From: Chara braunii
Taxonomy: Eukaryota > Streptophyta > Charophyceae > Charales > Characeae
Reading direction: 5' to 3'
NCBI GenBank assembly: GCA_003427395.1
Contig: BFEA01000208.1
Span: 2,190,917 to 2,211,808, forward strand
DNA: 20,892 nt
Each line of letters opens with the position of its first letter. Position 1 is the stretch's first letter. The notes beneath the pieces were generated by a model. It was not told where the DNA came from and did not search any database. It saw nothing but the letters and a program-made list of their open reading frames with translations. This document shows positions 1 through 8,425 of this stretch, piece by piece. Both the position numbers and the translations under genes were made by a program.

Positions 1-38
1 GGAAGAACGGAAAGCTAAAGGCTTGTGCTTATTGACTG

Positions 39-48
<10 letters not shown>

Positions 49-88
<40 letters not shown>
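49..88. repeat. GA microsatellite
   Basis: Twenty uninterrupted GA units preceded by a short TG run. The rest of 1-238 shows nothing recognisable. Confidence 0.97.
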
Positions 89-90
<2 letters not shown>

Positions 91-238
91 ATGGGAGGTT
101 GATTGCTAGAAAGGGAGGGAAAGTAGGCAGACGGTTGTAGGCTGACGCGTCAAGCAACCGCTGCCGTGGCCCAGAGAGAAGTTTCCTTGCTTGGAGACGC
201 ATTAGTCAACCTTCGTGTTCTCCTTTTCTTTCTCCCAT

Positions 239-567
239 TCCCGATGAAGAGGGTGGATACACTGGAAAAAGAGAGGCAGGGGATTATGAATGAGGAGGTG
301 ATTATGAATGAGGAGGTGATTATGAATGAGGAGGTGATTATGAGCAAGGATTCCGATGGACCCTTGGCATGCGCATGGCAAGATCTGATAACGATCGGCC
401 TCGAAGTACGTCATTGCGATCCCGATGAACAGGGTGGATACACGGGAGAAAGAGAGGAGGAGAGTGATTAGAACGGCGAGGAGTAAGGGAGCGGATGTGG
501 AAGGAAGGACTGTCTTGAGGAGGAGCGGATGTGGAGGGAAGGGCAACGGCGAGGAGTAAGGGAGCGG
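239..567. repeat. Mixed local duplications incl. 18-bp minisatellite
   Basis: Three exact copies of ATTATGAATGAGGAGGTG (from 283) plus a partial fourth. CCCGATGAAGAGGGTGGATA.. at 239 recurs with few changes at 421. GGCGAGGAGTAAGGGAGCGG at 474 recurs exactly at 548. The 18-bp unit keeps a + frame open (repeated MNEEVI), but there is no homology and the surroundings are repeats, so no gene is called. Confidence 0.8.
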
Positions 568-599
568 CAACGAAAACGGCAAGGGTTGGTTCCATCTGA

Positions 600-758
600 G
601 TCAAGTGTTTGCTCTCCGGGGAAAGAGAAATGTTATCCCCTTGAGAAGGGAGTAAGGCGATATGGGAGCAGGAACGGAAAGTTCAGGGGATGGGTCAGTG
701 TTTGTTCTCTGGAAAACGAGAGAGATTTCATGGATTCGCTAAAAGAGGGAGTAAGGCG
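600..758. repeat. Two-copy repeat, period about 95 bp
   Basis: GTCAAGTGTTTGCTCTC and GTCAGTGTTTGTTCTC start two related blocks that both continue to GGGAGTAAGGCGA. This is a transition between the 5' duplications and the purine satellite. Confidence 0.5.
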
Positions 759-1880
759 AAAACGGAGGGGAAGACGAAGGCAGAGACGGAGGATGATGAA
801 AGCAGGGACAGCGAGGAAGAAGAAAGCAACGAGGAAGACGGGAGCAGATAGGGAAACGACTACAGTGATGGAGGCGGCTGCCGAAAGGGACGAAGAGGGG
901 AAGGCGAAAGCAGAGAAGAAGCAAGAGTGAAGCAGAGAGGAAACAAGAGTGAAGCAGAGAGGGAGCAGGAGCGAAGGTGTGAGGGAGCAAGACGAAGGCA
1001 GAGAGGGAGCAAGGCGAAGGCAGAGAGGGAGCAAGGCGAAGGCAGAGAGGGAGCAAGACGAAGGCAGAGAGGGAGCAAGACGAAGGCAGAGAGGGAGCAA
1101 GACGAAGGCAGAGAGGGATGAAGAGGAAAGCAGAGAGGGATGAAGAGGAAAGCAGAGAGGGGAGGAAGAGGAAAGCAGAGAGGGGAGGAGGACGGAGACG
1201 GGGGGGAAAACGGAGGTAGAGGGGAGAGCGGAGGGAGGGAGGAAGACGAAAGCAGAGAGGGGAGGAAGACGAAAGCAGATAGGGGAGGAAGACGAAAGCA
1301 GATAGGGGAGGGAGACGAAAGCGGAGAGGAGAGGAAGACGACAGCAGAGAGGTTGGAAGACGAAAGCAGAGGGAGGAATACAATGCAGGGATGAAGACGA
1401 AGGGAGTGAGGACGAAGGCAGGGAGGAAGACGAAAGCAGAGGAGCAAGACGAAAGCAGAGAGTGAGCAAGACGAAAGCAGAGAGGGGAGGAAGACGAAAG
1501 AAGAGAGGGAAGGAAGACGAAAGAAGAGAGGGAGGAAGAGGAAAGCACAGAGGGGAGGAAGACGAAGCACAGAGGGGAGGAAGACGGAGGCAGGGGGGAA
1601 GATGGAGGCAGGGAGGAAGAGGAAAGCAGAGAGGAGAGGACGGAAGAAGAAAGGAGAGGAAGACGGAAGCAGAAAGGAGAGGAAAACGGAAGCAGAAAGG
1701 AGAGGAAGATGAAACGCTGATAGGGGAGGAAGACGAAAGCAGAGAGGAAGGAGTACGAAACAGTGAGGGGAGGAAGATGAAGGTGGTAATGGGGGAGGCA
1801 GGGAGGAAGATGAAGGCAGGGAGGAAGATGAAGGCAGGGGGGAAGATGAAAGCACAGAGGAAGATGAAAGCAATCGCAGA
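745..1880. repeat. Purine-rich satellite, degenerate ~22-bp unit
   Basis: Units such as GGGAGCAAGACGAAGGCAGA and GGGAGGAAGACGAAAGCAGA follow one another, clearest between about 980 and 1115, with GGA/GGG variants later. The strand is nearly all purine. All three minus-strand frames are open for hundreds of codons (Ser/Leu/Pro/Phe-rich) because pyrimidine-only codons contain no stop. These are not genes. Confidence 0.88.
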
Positions 1881-2024
1881 GAAAGAGGAGAAGGAAATGA
1901 GTGCGCCCAGTTGGCAGGATGATAAAACAAGGATAGCGCTCGTCTGTCGAACGGCATATGTGGAGGAATTGGGGGGGGCTTGGGAAAAAGTCGTGAATGA
2001 GCCGAATGTGGAGGAAAAGGGGGG

Positions 2025-2057
2025 TTCCCCGAATAGAACGTATGGTCCGTACGGACC
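2025..2057 (+). mobile_element. Fragment of the same MITE family (one end only)
   Basis: TTCCCCGAATAGAACGTATG followed by GTCC matches the outer arm of the complete copy that starts 24 bases downstream. The rest of the element is not recognisable, so this is a broken end or a nested older copy. Confidence 0.5.
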
Positions 2058-2080
2058 TTGCCGAGAATGTGGGAGCACTA

Positions 2081-2189
2081 CCGTCTTTCGCCGAATAGAA
2101 CGTATGGTCATTATTTGTGCCGTATTGGGCACAGCTTCCAGTCCAGATGCAGCGGAAATGACAGTACGTTTCTAGTCGGGGTAAGACGG
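2081..2189 (+). mobile_element. Palindromic MITE 1 (pogo/Tc1-mariner-like), 109 bp
   Basis: Inverted repeats of about 30 bp begin CCGTCTTTCGCCGAATAGAA on the left and, read from the other end, CCGTCTTACCCCGACTAGAA. TA flanks both sides (2079-2080, 2190-2191), as expected for TA target duplication. The centre GGGCACAGCTTCCAGTCCAG is shared with the other + oriented copies. No coding capacity. TA duplication with CAGTC/CCGTC ends suggests the Tc1/mariner-pogo group; that assignment is inference. Confidence 0.72.
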
Positions 2190-2277
2190 TAGGGGGGGAT
2201 GTAGGGTTATTAGCATCTCCTTGGCAAAGAGCGGTTTGAATCCGAAAGTCCAAGTCGAAGACGGAGCACAAAGACTA

Positions 2278-2384
2278 GCGCGTCTTACCCCGAACATAAT
2301 GCACCCTCCTGATGGCTGTACCGGACCGGAAAGATAGCTTGTATACATTCATTATCAGGGTGCGTTATGTTCGGGGGAAGACGG
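2278..2384 (-). mobile_element. Palindromic MITE 2, about 107 bp, opposite orientation
   Basis: The right arm reads inward CCGTCTTCCCCCGAACATAA, and the left arm reads CGTCTTACCCCGAACATAAT. TA precedes (2276-2277) and follows (2385-2386) the unit. The reverse complement of the centre, CTATCTTTCCGGTCCGGTAC, resembles the family centre, so it sits in the opposite orientation to its neighbour. The stem differs from the others (CGCACCCTGAT instead of ACGGTCAT). Confidence 0.65.
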
Positions 2385-2744
2385 TAGAAAGACAAGTTAT
2401 GAAAAGATGAGGGATGGTACATGCTGCCCAGTGAAGCGTAGGCAGAAAGGGAGAAGAGGAGAGAAGGGGCTGGGTCTCTCTCTGACTGAGGGCGCTGCTG
2501 CAGTTAGATTTTTTTTTTTGTTTTGTTTTTTTTGTTTTTTGTTTTTTTAACAAGGAAACTCTGATCAATTCTTATTACCACACAAAAAGGGAGGCCGGGA
2601 ATTGCTCAACAAACAACCCGGAATGAAAGGAAAAACAATACTGGGACCATTACCCAGCTTGGTGCAGGCCTTGGGACACTGTGGTCTAGTAGCAGAATGG
2701 TCAAATCTGAACCACTGCCATGACTCATCCCAACGCTGAGGAAA
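2385..2744. other. Unassigned stretch with T-rich low complexity
   Basis: GTTTT/TTTGTTTT low-complexity DNA lies around 2510-2548; the remainder is unique-looking. No gene, RNA or element recognised. Confidence 0.5.
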
Positions 2745-2957
2745 AAAAGAATCGCCACCAAGGCCTCGAAAAGACGGAACACAAACCACAATAAGAAAGC
2801 TCACACTCAAGAAGAATAGCCACCAAGGCCTCGAAAAGATGAACACAACCACAATAAGAAAGCTCACACTCAAGAAGAATAGCCACAAAGGCCACAATAA
2901 GAAACCTCACACTCAAGAAGAATAGCCACCAAGGCCTCGAAAAGACGAACACAAACC
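2745..2957. repeat. Tandem repeat, ~63-bp unit with a shortened third copy
   Basis: Units run AGAATAGCCACCAAGGCCTC through GAACACAAACCACAATAAGA to GCTCACACTCAAG. Copies one and two are about 63 bp, copy three lacks about 18 bp in the middle, and copy four is partial. Confidence 0.85.
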
Positions 2958-3163
2958 TTAAAACCACCAGTGCTTCCTAAAGTTGCGCCCGTTAACGCTA
3001 CTACGCAATTTATGGAAACGTACGGGCCACTACAGGAGCGCCCAAATTCATCCGACTAGAAACGTTTCTACTCTATTTTTTTTCCGCGGGCGATAGCTGG
3101 GCCGAGTATTGGTGGTTTAAAAGGACCTAAGTCGTCCTCAAAGCATCCCAACCTACTGAATTC
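2958..3163. other. Unassigned DNA upstream of the U6 copy
   Basis: No element recognised. CATCCCAACC at about 3145 shares only six bases with the plant snRNA upstream element RTCCCACATCG, and its spacing to TATATAT is too short, so it is not called a promoter. Confidence 0.4.
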
Positions 3164-3186
3164 AAAGCTATATATGCTAAAAAACT
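3164..3186 (+). repeat. Left flanking direct repeat of the U6 retrocopy (candidate target-site duplication)
   Basis: AAAGC TATATAT G CTAAAAAACT. It pairs with the right copy with one mismatch and a 2-base indel. Between this repeat and the U6 5' end lie about 16 bases, GCGCAAGGATGTATAT. Their first part, CTGCGCAAGGATG counting the end of the repeat, is an exact 13-base copy of an internal U6 segment. Confidence 0.65.
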
Positions 3187-3202
3187 GCGCAAGGATGTAT
3201 AT

Positions 3203-3306
3203 GTCCTTCGGGACATCCGTTAAAATTGGAACAATACAGAGAAAGAAGATTATTAGCATGGCCCCTGCGCAAGGATGACACGCATAAATCGAGAAATGGT
3301 CCATTT
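3203..3306 (+). ncRNA. U6: U6 spliceosomal snRNA-like sequence, probably a retrotransposed pseudogene
   Basis: Starts with the 5' stem GTCCTTCGGGAC and contains CATCCGTTAAAATTGGAAC, ACAGAGA, GCATGGCCCCTGCGCAAGG, ATGACACGCATAAATCGAG and AAATGGTCC in U6 order. Compared with the plant consensus, the 5' stem is one pair shorter and about 7 extra bases sit between ACAGAGA and GCATGG, around the catalytic AGC region. The terminal T-run needed by RNA polymerase III is absent. Instead CCATTT is followed by ten A residues, and near-identical direct repeats flank the unit. A TATATAT lies about 30 bp upstream, where a plant U6 TATA box would be, but it belongs to the direct repeat. Homology to U6 is certain; function is doubtful. 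Confidence 0.9.
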
Positions 3307-3313
3307 AAAAAAA

Positions 3314-3338
3314 AAAGCGCTATATATTCTAAAAAACT
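3314..3338 (+). repeat. Right flanking direct repeat of the U6 retrocopy (candidate target-site duplication)
   Basis: AAAGCGC TATATAT T CTAAAAAACT, overlapping the end of the A-tail. Length (23-25 nt with the partner) and position right after an A-run fit LINE-type target-primed reverse transcription. Confidence 0.65.
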
Positions 3339-3735
3339 AATTATTGTAACAGTCAACCTGCATCACCTAAATACGGTGGGGAGTAAAGGATCCAAAACAA
3401 CGAACCAGGTGCACTCCCTCCGCCTAGTGTTCCCTCTGCCAGGCTACTGCTGCTGAGATGACCGAGTGACCAGGTACCTCCGTCTAAACTAAGCAGAAAA
3501 TAACCAGGGGGGGTCTAAAACTAGCTTACCGTCTACAATGGTGGCCAAGTCGCTGATAGGTGATAATAATTCTCTCTCTTTTTTTTTTTTTTTTTTAATA
3601 ATACTCCTTTGACCAGGTAAGGTAGGATCAAGGTGAAGCGTCCCCCCCCCCCCGTCCCCCCAAAAAAAAGGTGAAGCGATTTGGACAAACGAAAATTCAA
3701 TTGGACAGCCCATCAAACGGAATTTTGGTCAGTTC
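3339..3735. other. Unassigned DNA with homopolymer runs
   Basis: Contains runs of T (about 3579-3596), C (about 3643-3654) and A. No gene or RNA recognised. Confidence 0.5.
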
Positions 3736-3960
3736 GATTTTCCTATTTAGTCGATTTTCCTATTTAGTACATAATCAGAACCGATTTGGACAGCCGATAT
3801 AGGTTGGGAGAAGTGATGAGCATTTTGGACATTCCAGATTTAGGTTGGGGGAAATGATGAGCATTTTGGACAAAAGTTTTTTTTTTTTTTTTTTTTTTTT
3901 GGACAAAAGGATTTAACAGTTTGGACGCGTAATAGAGTTGGACAGATTGATTTAACAAAT
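3736..3960. repeat. Short tandem duplications around TTTTGGACA
   Basis: CGATTTTCCTATTTAGT occurs twice in tandem near 3736. GGTTGGGAGAAGTGATGAGC and GGTTGGGGGAAATGATGAGC, each followed by ATTTTGGACA, form a roughly 50-bp duplication. A T-run (about 3878-3900) lies between further GGACAAAAG copies. Confidence 0.7.
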
Positions 3961-4151
3961 TTTATTAGTGTAATTGCCAAAACCACATTTAGTCCAATCA
4001 TCAATTAGGAAGGGGGCAGATTTGATATTCTGCACAGACCATCGGGACAAACATAGTTATCTAATTACTGAGAAACGATTTTGCTGCTCTCGTTAGTCGC
4101 ATGCATGTGAATCACGGGTCTGCTGTGCTGCTCTCATAAACTGTCGACCTA

Positions 4152-4256
4152 CAGTCGTCCCCCGAATACAACGCACGGTCATTATTGCCGAATTTGGTGC
4201 ATCTTTCGGTCTAAATTCAGCTATAATGACCGTACGTTGTATTCGGGGGAAGACTG
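4152..4256 (+). mobile_element. Palindromic MITE 3, 105 bp, best preserved
   Basis: Terminal inverted repeats of 34 bp differ at only two positions. They start CAGTCGTCCCCCGAATACAA and CAGTCTTCCCCCGAATACAA. Perfect TA duplications flank it (4150-4151, 4257-4258). The interior TTTGGTGCATCTTTCGGTCT is the family centre. The whole unit can fold into one long hairpin. Likely the youngest copy in the window. Confidence 0.8.
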
Positions 4257-4727
4257 TAGGTGGATGTGGGAATTACACACGTGAGTGACGCACAATTTTC
4301 TGTGGGGCCCACCACTTTATGCGCTCGTCAGTCCAAATCGTTCCGTCCTTTGACGTTGTAGGGCATAGTGGGTCTGTCCAAGTTTCGAGAATACCCTCCT
4401 GTCCATATCGATTCCCAAGGTGTTCAATTTTAATCTACGGTTGCGAGAAGCTTCTACAGAAATCTAAAACGTCTGTAACGCCACCGGAGGAAGGAGGGAG
4501 AAGGCGAGGGAGGGGAGAAGGAAGGAGAAAGGGAGGAAGGAGGGAGGGCCGATGAGGCAGGGTGAGGAAGAGGGAGGAGAGAAGGTCGAGGCAGGAATGG
4601 AGAACGGGCGGAGGGAGGGATGGTGATGATGCCTCTGGTGCCTCTCTACACACGCCCGATTCCAATCTAGCGGTCCGAGAAGCTTCGACGAAATTTCTAA
4701 ATCGGTTCGCCGAAATTGTCTAACCTA
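4257..4727. repeat. Diverged duplication flanking a purine-rich stretch
   Basis: AATCTACGGTTGCGAGAAGC (about 4432) and AATCTAGCGGTCCGAGAAGC (about 4664) begin related blocks that continue to AATCTAAAACG / TTCTAAATCG. Between them lies GGAAGGAGGGAG-type DNA (about 4490-4620). No coding signal. Confidence 0.5.
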
Positions 4728-4832
4728 CCATCTTCACCCGAATAGAACGCCCGGTCAATGCAGCTGTATTTGGTGCAACTTTCAGTCTAGATACAGTGAT
4801 AATGACCGGGCGTTCTATTCGGGTGAAGACGG
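4728..4832 (+). mobile_element. Palindromic MITE 4, 105 bp
   Basis: Arms start CCATCTTCACCCGAATAGAA and CCGTCTTCACCCGAATAGAA, about 30 bp with one difference. The shared A in CTTCACCC on both arms indicates a sub-family or arm homogenisation. TA is present on the left (4726-4727) but the right flank is GG, so the target duplication has decayed. Confidence 0.74.
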
Positions 4833-5225
4833 GGCGCGCTCACCGAAATTGATTAAAAAAAGAAACCAATACGGTGTTGTTTTCGGCGGGAACCCGGTAG
4901 GGCCTGCCCATTTCGGTACAGCAGATGTCGAAATAACGGCAGTATGCATCTAACGAAACTGGTCAAAGGAGTAAGTATCTTGAAGGTGTAGTTTAGATAT
5001 GTAAAGGGGGGGGGGGGAAGACAGGTAGGGAAATAAAGGAGGATATGTAGGTAGGTTGTTATGGTTTGAAGCATAGCTAAGACGTAGGTTATGGTTTGAA
5101 GCATAGTTAAGATCGGTTTTTATAGCATGAAACGTCATTGAGGAGTTGCTTCGGGGCAATGTGTGGGCGGCGGCCGTTGGCCAACCTCTGGGGCGTTGTC
5201 TCTGGACGAATCAATCCATCTTATC
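4833..5225. repeat. Mostly unassigned; 30-bp direct repeat
   Basis: GTTATGGTTTGAAGCATAGC and GTTATGGTTTGAAGCATAGT lie in tandem near 5057 and 5089. A G-run sits at about 5006. Otherwise nothing recognised. Confidence 0.55.
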
Positions 5226-6190
5226 CGCCTTGAATTGTCCAATTTTCCCGCTTTAATTGTCCAATTTTCCCGCTTTAATTGTCTTATTTTCCCGCTCTAA
5301 TTGTCCCATTCCCGCCTCAGTTTGCCGCCTTCCTGCCTTTGTTTTGTCACCTTTCCTTCGTAAGTCTGTCACCTTCCCGCCTTAATTTTGTCACCTTCCC
5401 GCCTTAATTTTGTCACCTTTCCGCCTTAATTTTGCCACCTTCCCTTCCCGCCTTAATTTTGTTACCTTCTGGCCTTCGTCTTGTCAGCTTCCCGCCTAAA
5501 TTTTGTCAGCTTTCCGCCTTACTCGTGTCAGCTTCCCGCCTTACTCTTGTCAGCGTCCCGCCTCAAATCTTGTCAGCTTCCCGCCTGAATTTTGTCACTT
5601 TTTCGCCTCCATCTTGTTATCTTCCCGCCTTCATCTTGTCACCTTCCGGCCTTCATCTTGTCACCTTCCCGCCTTAGTTTCGTCACCTTCCCGCCTTAAT
5701 TTTGTCTTCTTTCCGATTAACTCACATTCCCGCCTTGATTGTCGTTTCCCGCGTTAATTCGCTCATTCCCGCCTTAACCTTCTCGCCTTAAGTGTTGTTG
5801 CCTTCATGCCTTGATTGCTACCCTCCTCGCCTTCATTGCACCATCCCGCCTTGATCGTCATATTTTGGCCTTCTTTGTTACATTCACGCCTTAATGGCTA
5901 CCTTCCCGCCTTCATTGTTATATTCCCGCCTTTAGTGTCATATTCCTGCCGTCATTGTCATATTCCCGCCTTAGTTGTCTCATCCTTTCCGTCACGTCCA
6001 TGCGATTCCCGTCTTAATGGCTACCTTCCCGCCTTGATTGTCCCATCCAACGTTGATGATTATATTCTCGCATTACTTGTCAGATTCCCGCCTTGATTGT
6101 CCCATATGGCCTTGATTGTCATATTCCCGCCTTTTTTTGGTCATATTCCCGCATTTTTTTTGTCAGATTCCCGCCTTAATTGTCTCATGT
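5226..6190. repeat. Pyrimidine-rich satellite, 22-bp unit
   Basis: About forty units of the type TTCCCGCCTTAATTTTGTCA plus CC. The first third uses TTGTCCAATTTTCCCGCTTTAA-like variants, the middle TTTTGTCACC/CAGC, the last ATTGTCATATTCCCGCC. Variant types are clustered, which indicates expansion in blocks. Weak + open frames here are composition artefacts. Confidence 0.9.
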
Positions 6191-6270
6191 TTTCTGTCAT
6201 GTACATGCTATGAGCTAAAACGAAGAGAAAGAACGGAACATGAACTTTTATCGTCTTTTTCTTTTTCCTA

Positions 6271-6375
6271 CCGTCTTCCCCCGAATAGAACGTACTGTCA
6301 TTTTGGCTGCATGTGGACCAAAAGTTGCGCCAAATACGGGCATGATGACCATACGTTCTATTCGGGGGAAGACAA
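6271..6375 (-). mobile_element. Palindromic MITE 5, about 105 bp, opposite orientation
   Basis: Arms start CCGTCTTCCCCCGAATAGAA and (inner part) GTCTTCCCCCGAATAGAACG. TA lies on the left (6269-6270); the last bases on the right (GACAAG) have diverged. The centre matches the family only as reverse complement (TATTTGGCGCAACTTTTGGT), so it points the other way. Confidence 0.73.
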
Positions 6376-6456
6376 GTGGTCCCTCTCTCTCTCTCTCTGT
6401 TTTTCTTCCTTCGTTTCGGCCCTTTTTTTTTTCCAATTCGTTTTCGGCTCGGCCGA

Positions 6457-6828
6457 GCAAGTGGTCCCGGGCCTCTCTTGTAACATAGCTTGTACCAGTA
6501 TAAAGCTGTGGAAGAGAGAAAATTTGGTGGTGTATCTGTCCGTGTTCTAGCGGAAGATTCATTCTCGTTGTGCACATTTAGCAAGTGGTCCCGGGCCTCT
6601 CTTGTAACATAGCCTGTACCAGTATAAAGCTGTGGAAGAGAGAAATTTGGCGGTGTACCTGTCCGTTTTCTAGCGGAAGATTCATTCTCGTTGTGCACAT
6701 TTAGTAAGTGGTTCCGGGCCTCTCTTGTAACATAGCTTGTACCATTATAGAGCTGTGGAATAGAGAAAATTTGGCGGTGTATCTGTACGTGTTCTAGCGG
6801 AAGATTCATTCTCGTTGTGCACATTTAG
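6457..6828. repeat. Three tandem copies of a ~124-bp unit
   Basis: Units start GCAAGTGGTCCCGGGCCTCT at 6457 and 6581 and GTAAGTGGTTCCGGGCCTCT at 6704, and end TCATTCTCGTTGTGCACATT. Lengths are 124, 123 and about 125 bp. The three are over 90% alike by eye, so recent. Confidence 0.92.
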
Positions 6829-7330
6829 TGGTGAGTCGTGGAGCTGCTGCAATAAACTTCGCAAGTGATAGGTTTGACTTTTTCTGCCTTTGCCGGTCAT
6901 AGGTTTGACTTTCTCCGCAGGAAGCTTCGTTTGGCAGTGTATCCATCCGTGATCTAGTGGAAGATTCATTCTCGTTATGCACATTTGGTGGTGAGTCGTG
7001 GAGCGAACCCCGGTGTGTACCTGCTACGACTACTCTCCAGATGCGCAAGACTCGAGAGACAAAAATTGGCGGTGTATCTGTCCGTGTTCTAGCGGACGAT
7101 CCATTCTCAAGTGATAGGTTTGACTTCCTGCCTTAGCCGGTCATATGTTTGACTTTATCCGCAGGAAGCTCCATTTGGCGGTGTATCTGTCCGTGCACTA
7201 GTGGAAGATTCATTCTCGTTGTGCACATTTGGTGCCGAGTCGTGGAGCGCGCCCCTATGCGTGTATAGAAGAAGTGGTCGATCGTCCTGAGCCGCTGTAT
7301 CTGTCCGTGTTATAGTAGAAGATCCATTCC
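6829..7330. repeat. Dispersed relatives of the 124-bp unit in a ~246-bp higher-order repeat
   Basis: The 3' half of the unit (TTGGCGGTGTATCTGTCCGT .. GAAGATTCATTCTCG..) recurs at about 6930, 7066, 7174 and 7291. It is joined to a block GTGATAGGTTTGACTT .. TCCGCAGGAAGCT (6865 and 7111) and to GAGTCGTGGAGC. A resemblance of CTAGTGG.AAGATTC to tRNA A-box DNA hints at a SINE, but no clear B box follows, so this is not claimed. Confidence 0.7.
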
Positions 7331-8371
7331 CGTCCTGAGCCTGTGATGGGTTGTGAGTCAGATAGAGGGTTTGCACCCTCCCCTGGAGGAAGCTGATTTT
7401 TTTTTTTGCGAATGGCGATTTCCAATTTTCCAGCACGCAGGTAGCCGGACCCCCACCGGCGGCCCCACCCCATCTCTGACTACCGCTGTTGGGGCGGGGG
7501 GCAACATGAATTACCTCGTTTGCGAGGCCCTATGCTTGCAGGGGTCCCCTCTATATAGTCTTAGGAGTAGTGGTAGGAAGGTAGCGAAAGGCGAAAAAGA
7601 ATTTGAGAGAAGAACATAGTGTAGTTAAAAAAAAAAAAAGAGATCATTTTGCTGATGTAGGAAAATTATTTTTTATGAAATGGATGTTTTTATCGTCAAT
7701 CAGAACTGCCCGGTAAACCGTCGGCAGAGAGGGAGAAGGGGACAACAAGCGAGGGGCTGTGACAAACTGTTTTGTCGGAGTTTCACTGACAGACTCATCA
7801 GGAGGAGGTTGAACCCTCAAAAATAGTCTGCAGCAGAATCCCATAACTGATTACACTGTAGGTGGATATCCACCCTAACGCTGGCTGTGCTTAAGAATCA
7901 ACGACTGCCGACAACTGATACCCTCCTGAGGTGGTGGGGACCACCAATCACTGCCCTCAAGGTACCTGTGACGAAAATCAAAGCAGACTATCACTCACCC
8001 ACACCAGATGGAAAACTCCACAGACTGTCGGTTCACACCCAATCACAAGCCAACAAAACACCCACGAAACAAGGAAAGGTCTGGCACAGCCAAAAAATAC
8101 ACTCCTGACACCCAGCTGGCACTAGAGGCACAGCATGGCCGCGCAGCTCTCGCCGTACTGGAGTCCAATGGCCGGTTGGGTTGAGGGCCTGCTTGTACTT
8201 ACTCCACGGGACCTAGCAAACATGGCAAACGTGTCTATGGGCGCTAGTGAAGCCGACAAATGACTCTACACGCTGCATCGTTCGGTCCGTTGTGTGACTG
8301 ACGGCTGCTACTCACGGTCAAATAGGTCCTCTCTCTCCCCCTCTCGCTCTCTCAGGCAGGACTGCTTTTGT

Positions 8372-8372
<1 letters not shown>
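7331..8372. other. Unassigned stretch; one diverged family copy
   Basis: No gene recognised. TGTGACAAACTGTTTTGTCG at about 7758 through GGTTGAACCCTC and AGTCTGC resembles the repeated blocks at 9.6 and 9.8 kb. Short open frames here have no homology or splice context. Confidence 0.45.
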
Positions 8373-8421
<49 letters not shown>

Positions 8422-8425
8422 TCTC
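8373..8425. repeat. CT microsatellite
   Basis: Long CT run ending in CCCTCTCTCC. The next 400 bases (to about 8815) are AT-rich and show nothing recognisable. Confidence 0.95.

Noticed and set aside
166-471. 101-codon + frame with three in-frame MNEEVI repeats
   Set aside because: The repeat is 18 bp so stays open by arithmetic; surroundings are low-complexity duplications, with no homology.
633-2271. Very long minus-strand open frames (365-510 codons), Ser/Leu/Pro-rich
   Set aside because: Three overlapping frames are open at once over a purine satellite; a pyrimidine-only strand lacks stops. No domain, no consistent start.
5432-6096. Several + frames of 80-90 codons
   Set aside because: They lie wholly inside the 22-bp pyrimidine satellite and are read in more than one frame.
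6141-6824. 227-codon minus frame with internal peptide repeats
   Set aside because: It spans a MITE and the 124-bp tandem array; the peptide repeats simply mirror the DNA repeat.
6930-7255. tRNA or clear tRNA-derived SINE
   Set aside because: Only an A-box-like stretch is seen; no proper B box, no cloverleaf, no tail.
8222-8270. ATGGCAAAC as possible first UBC13 exon (MAN..)
   Set aside because: It continues VSMGASEAD rather than SNLPRRIIK and has no donor after an IIK-like segment.
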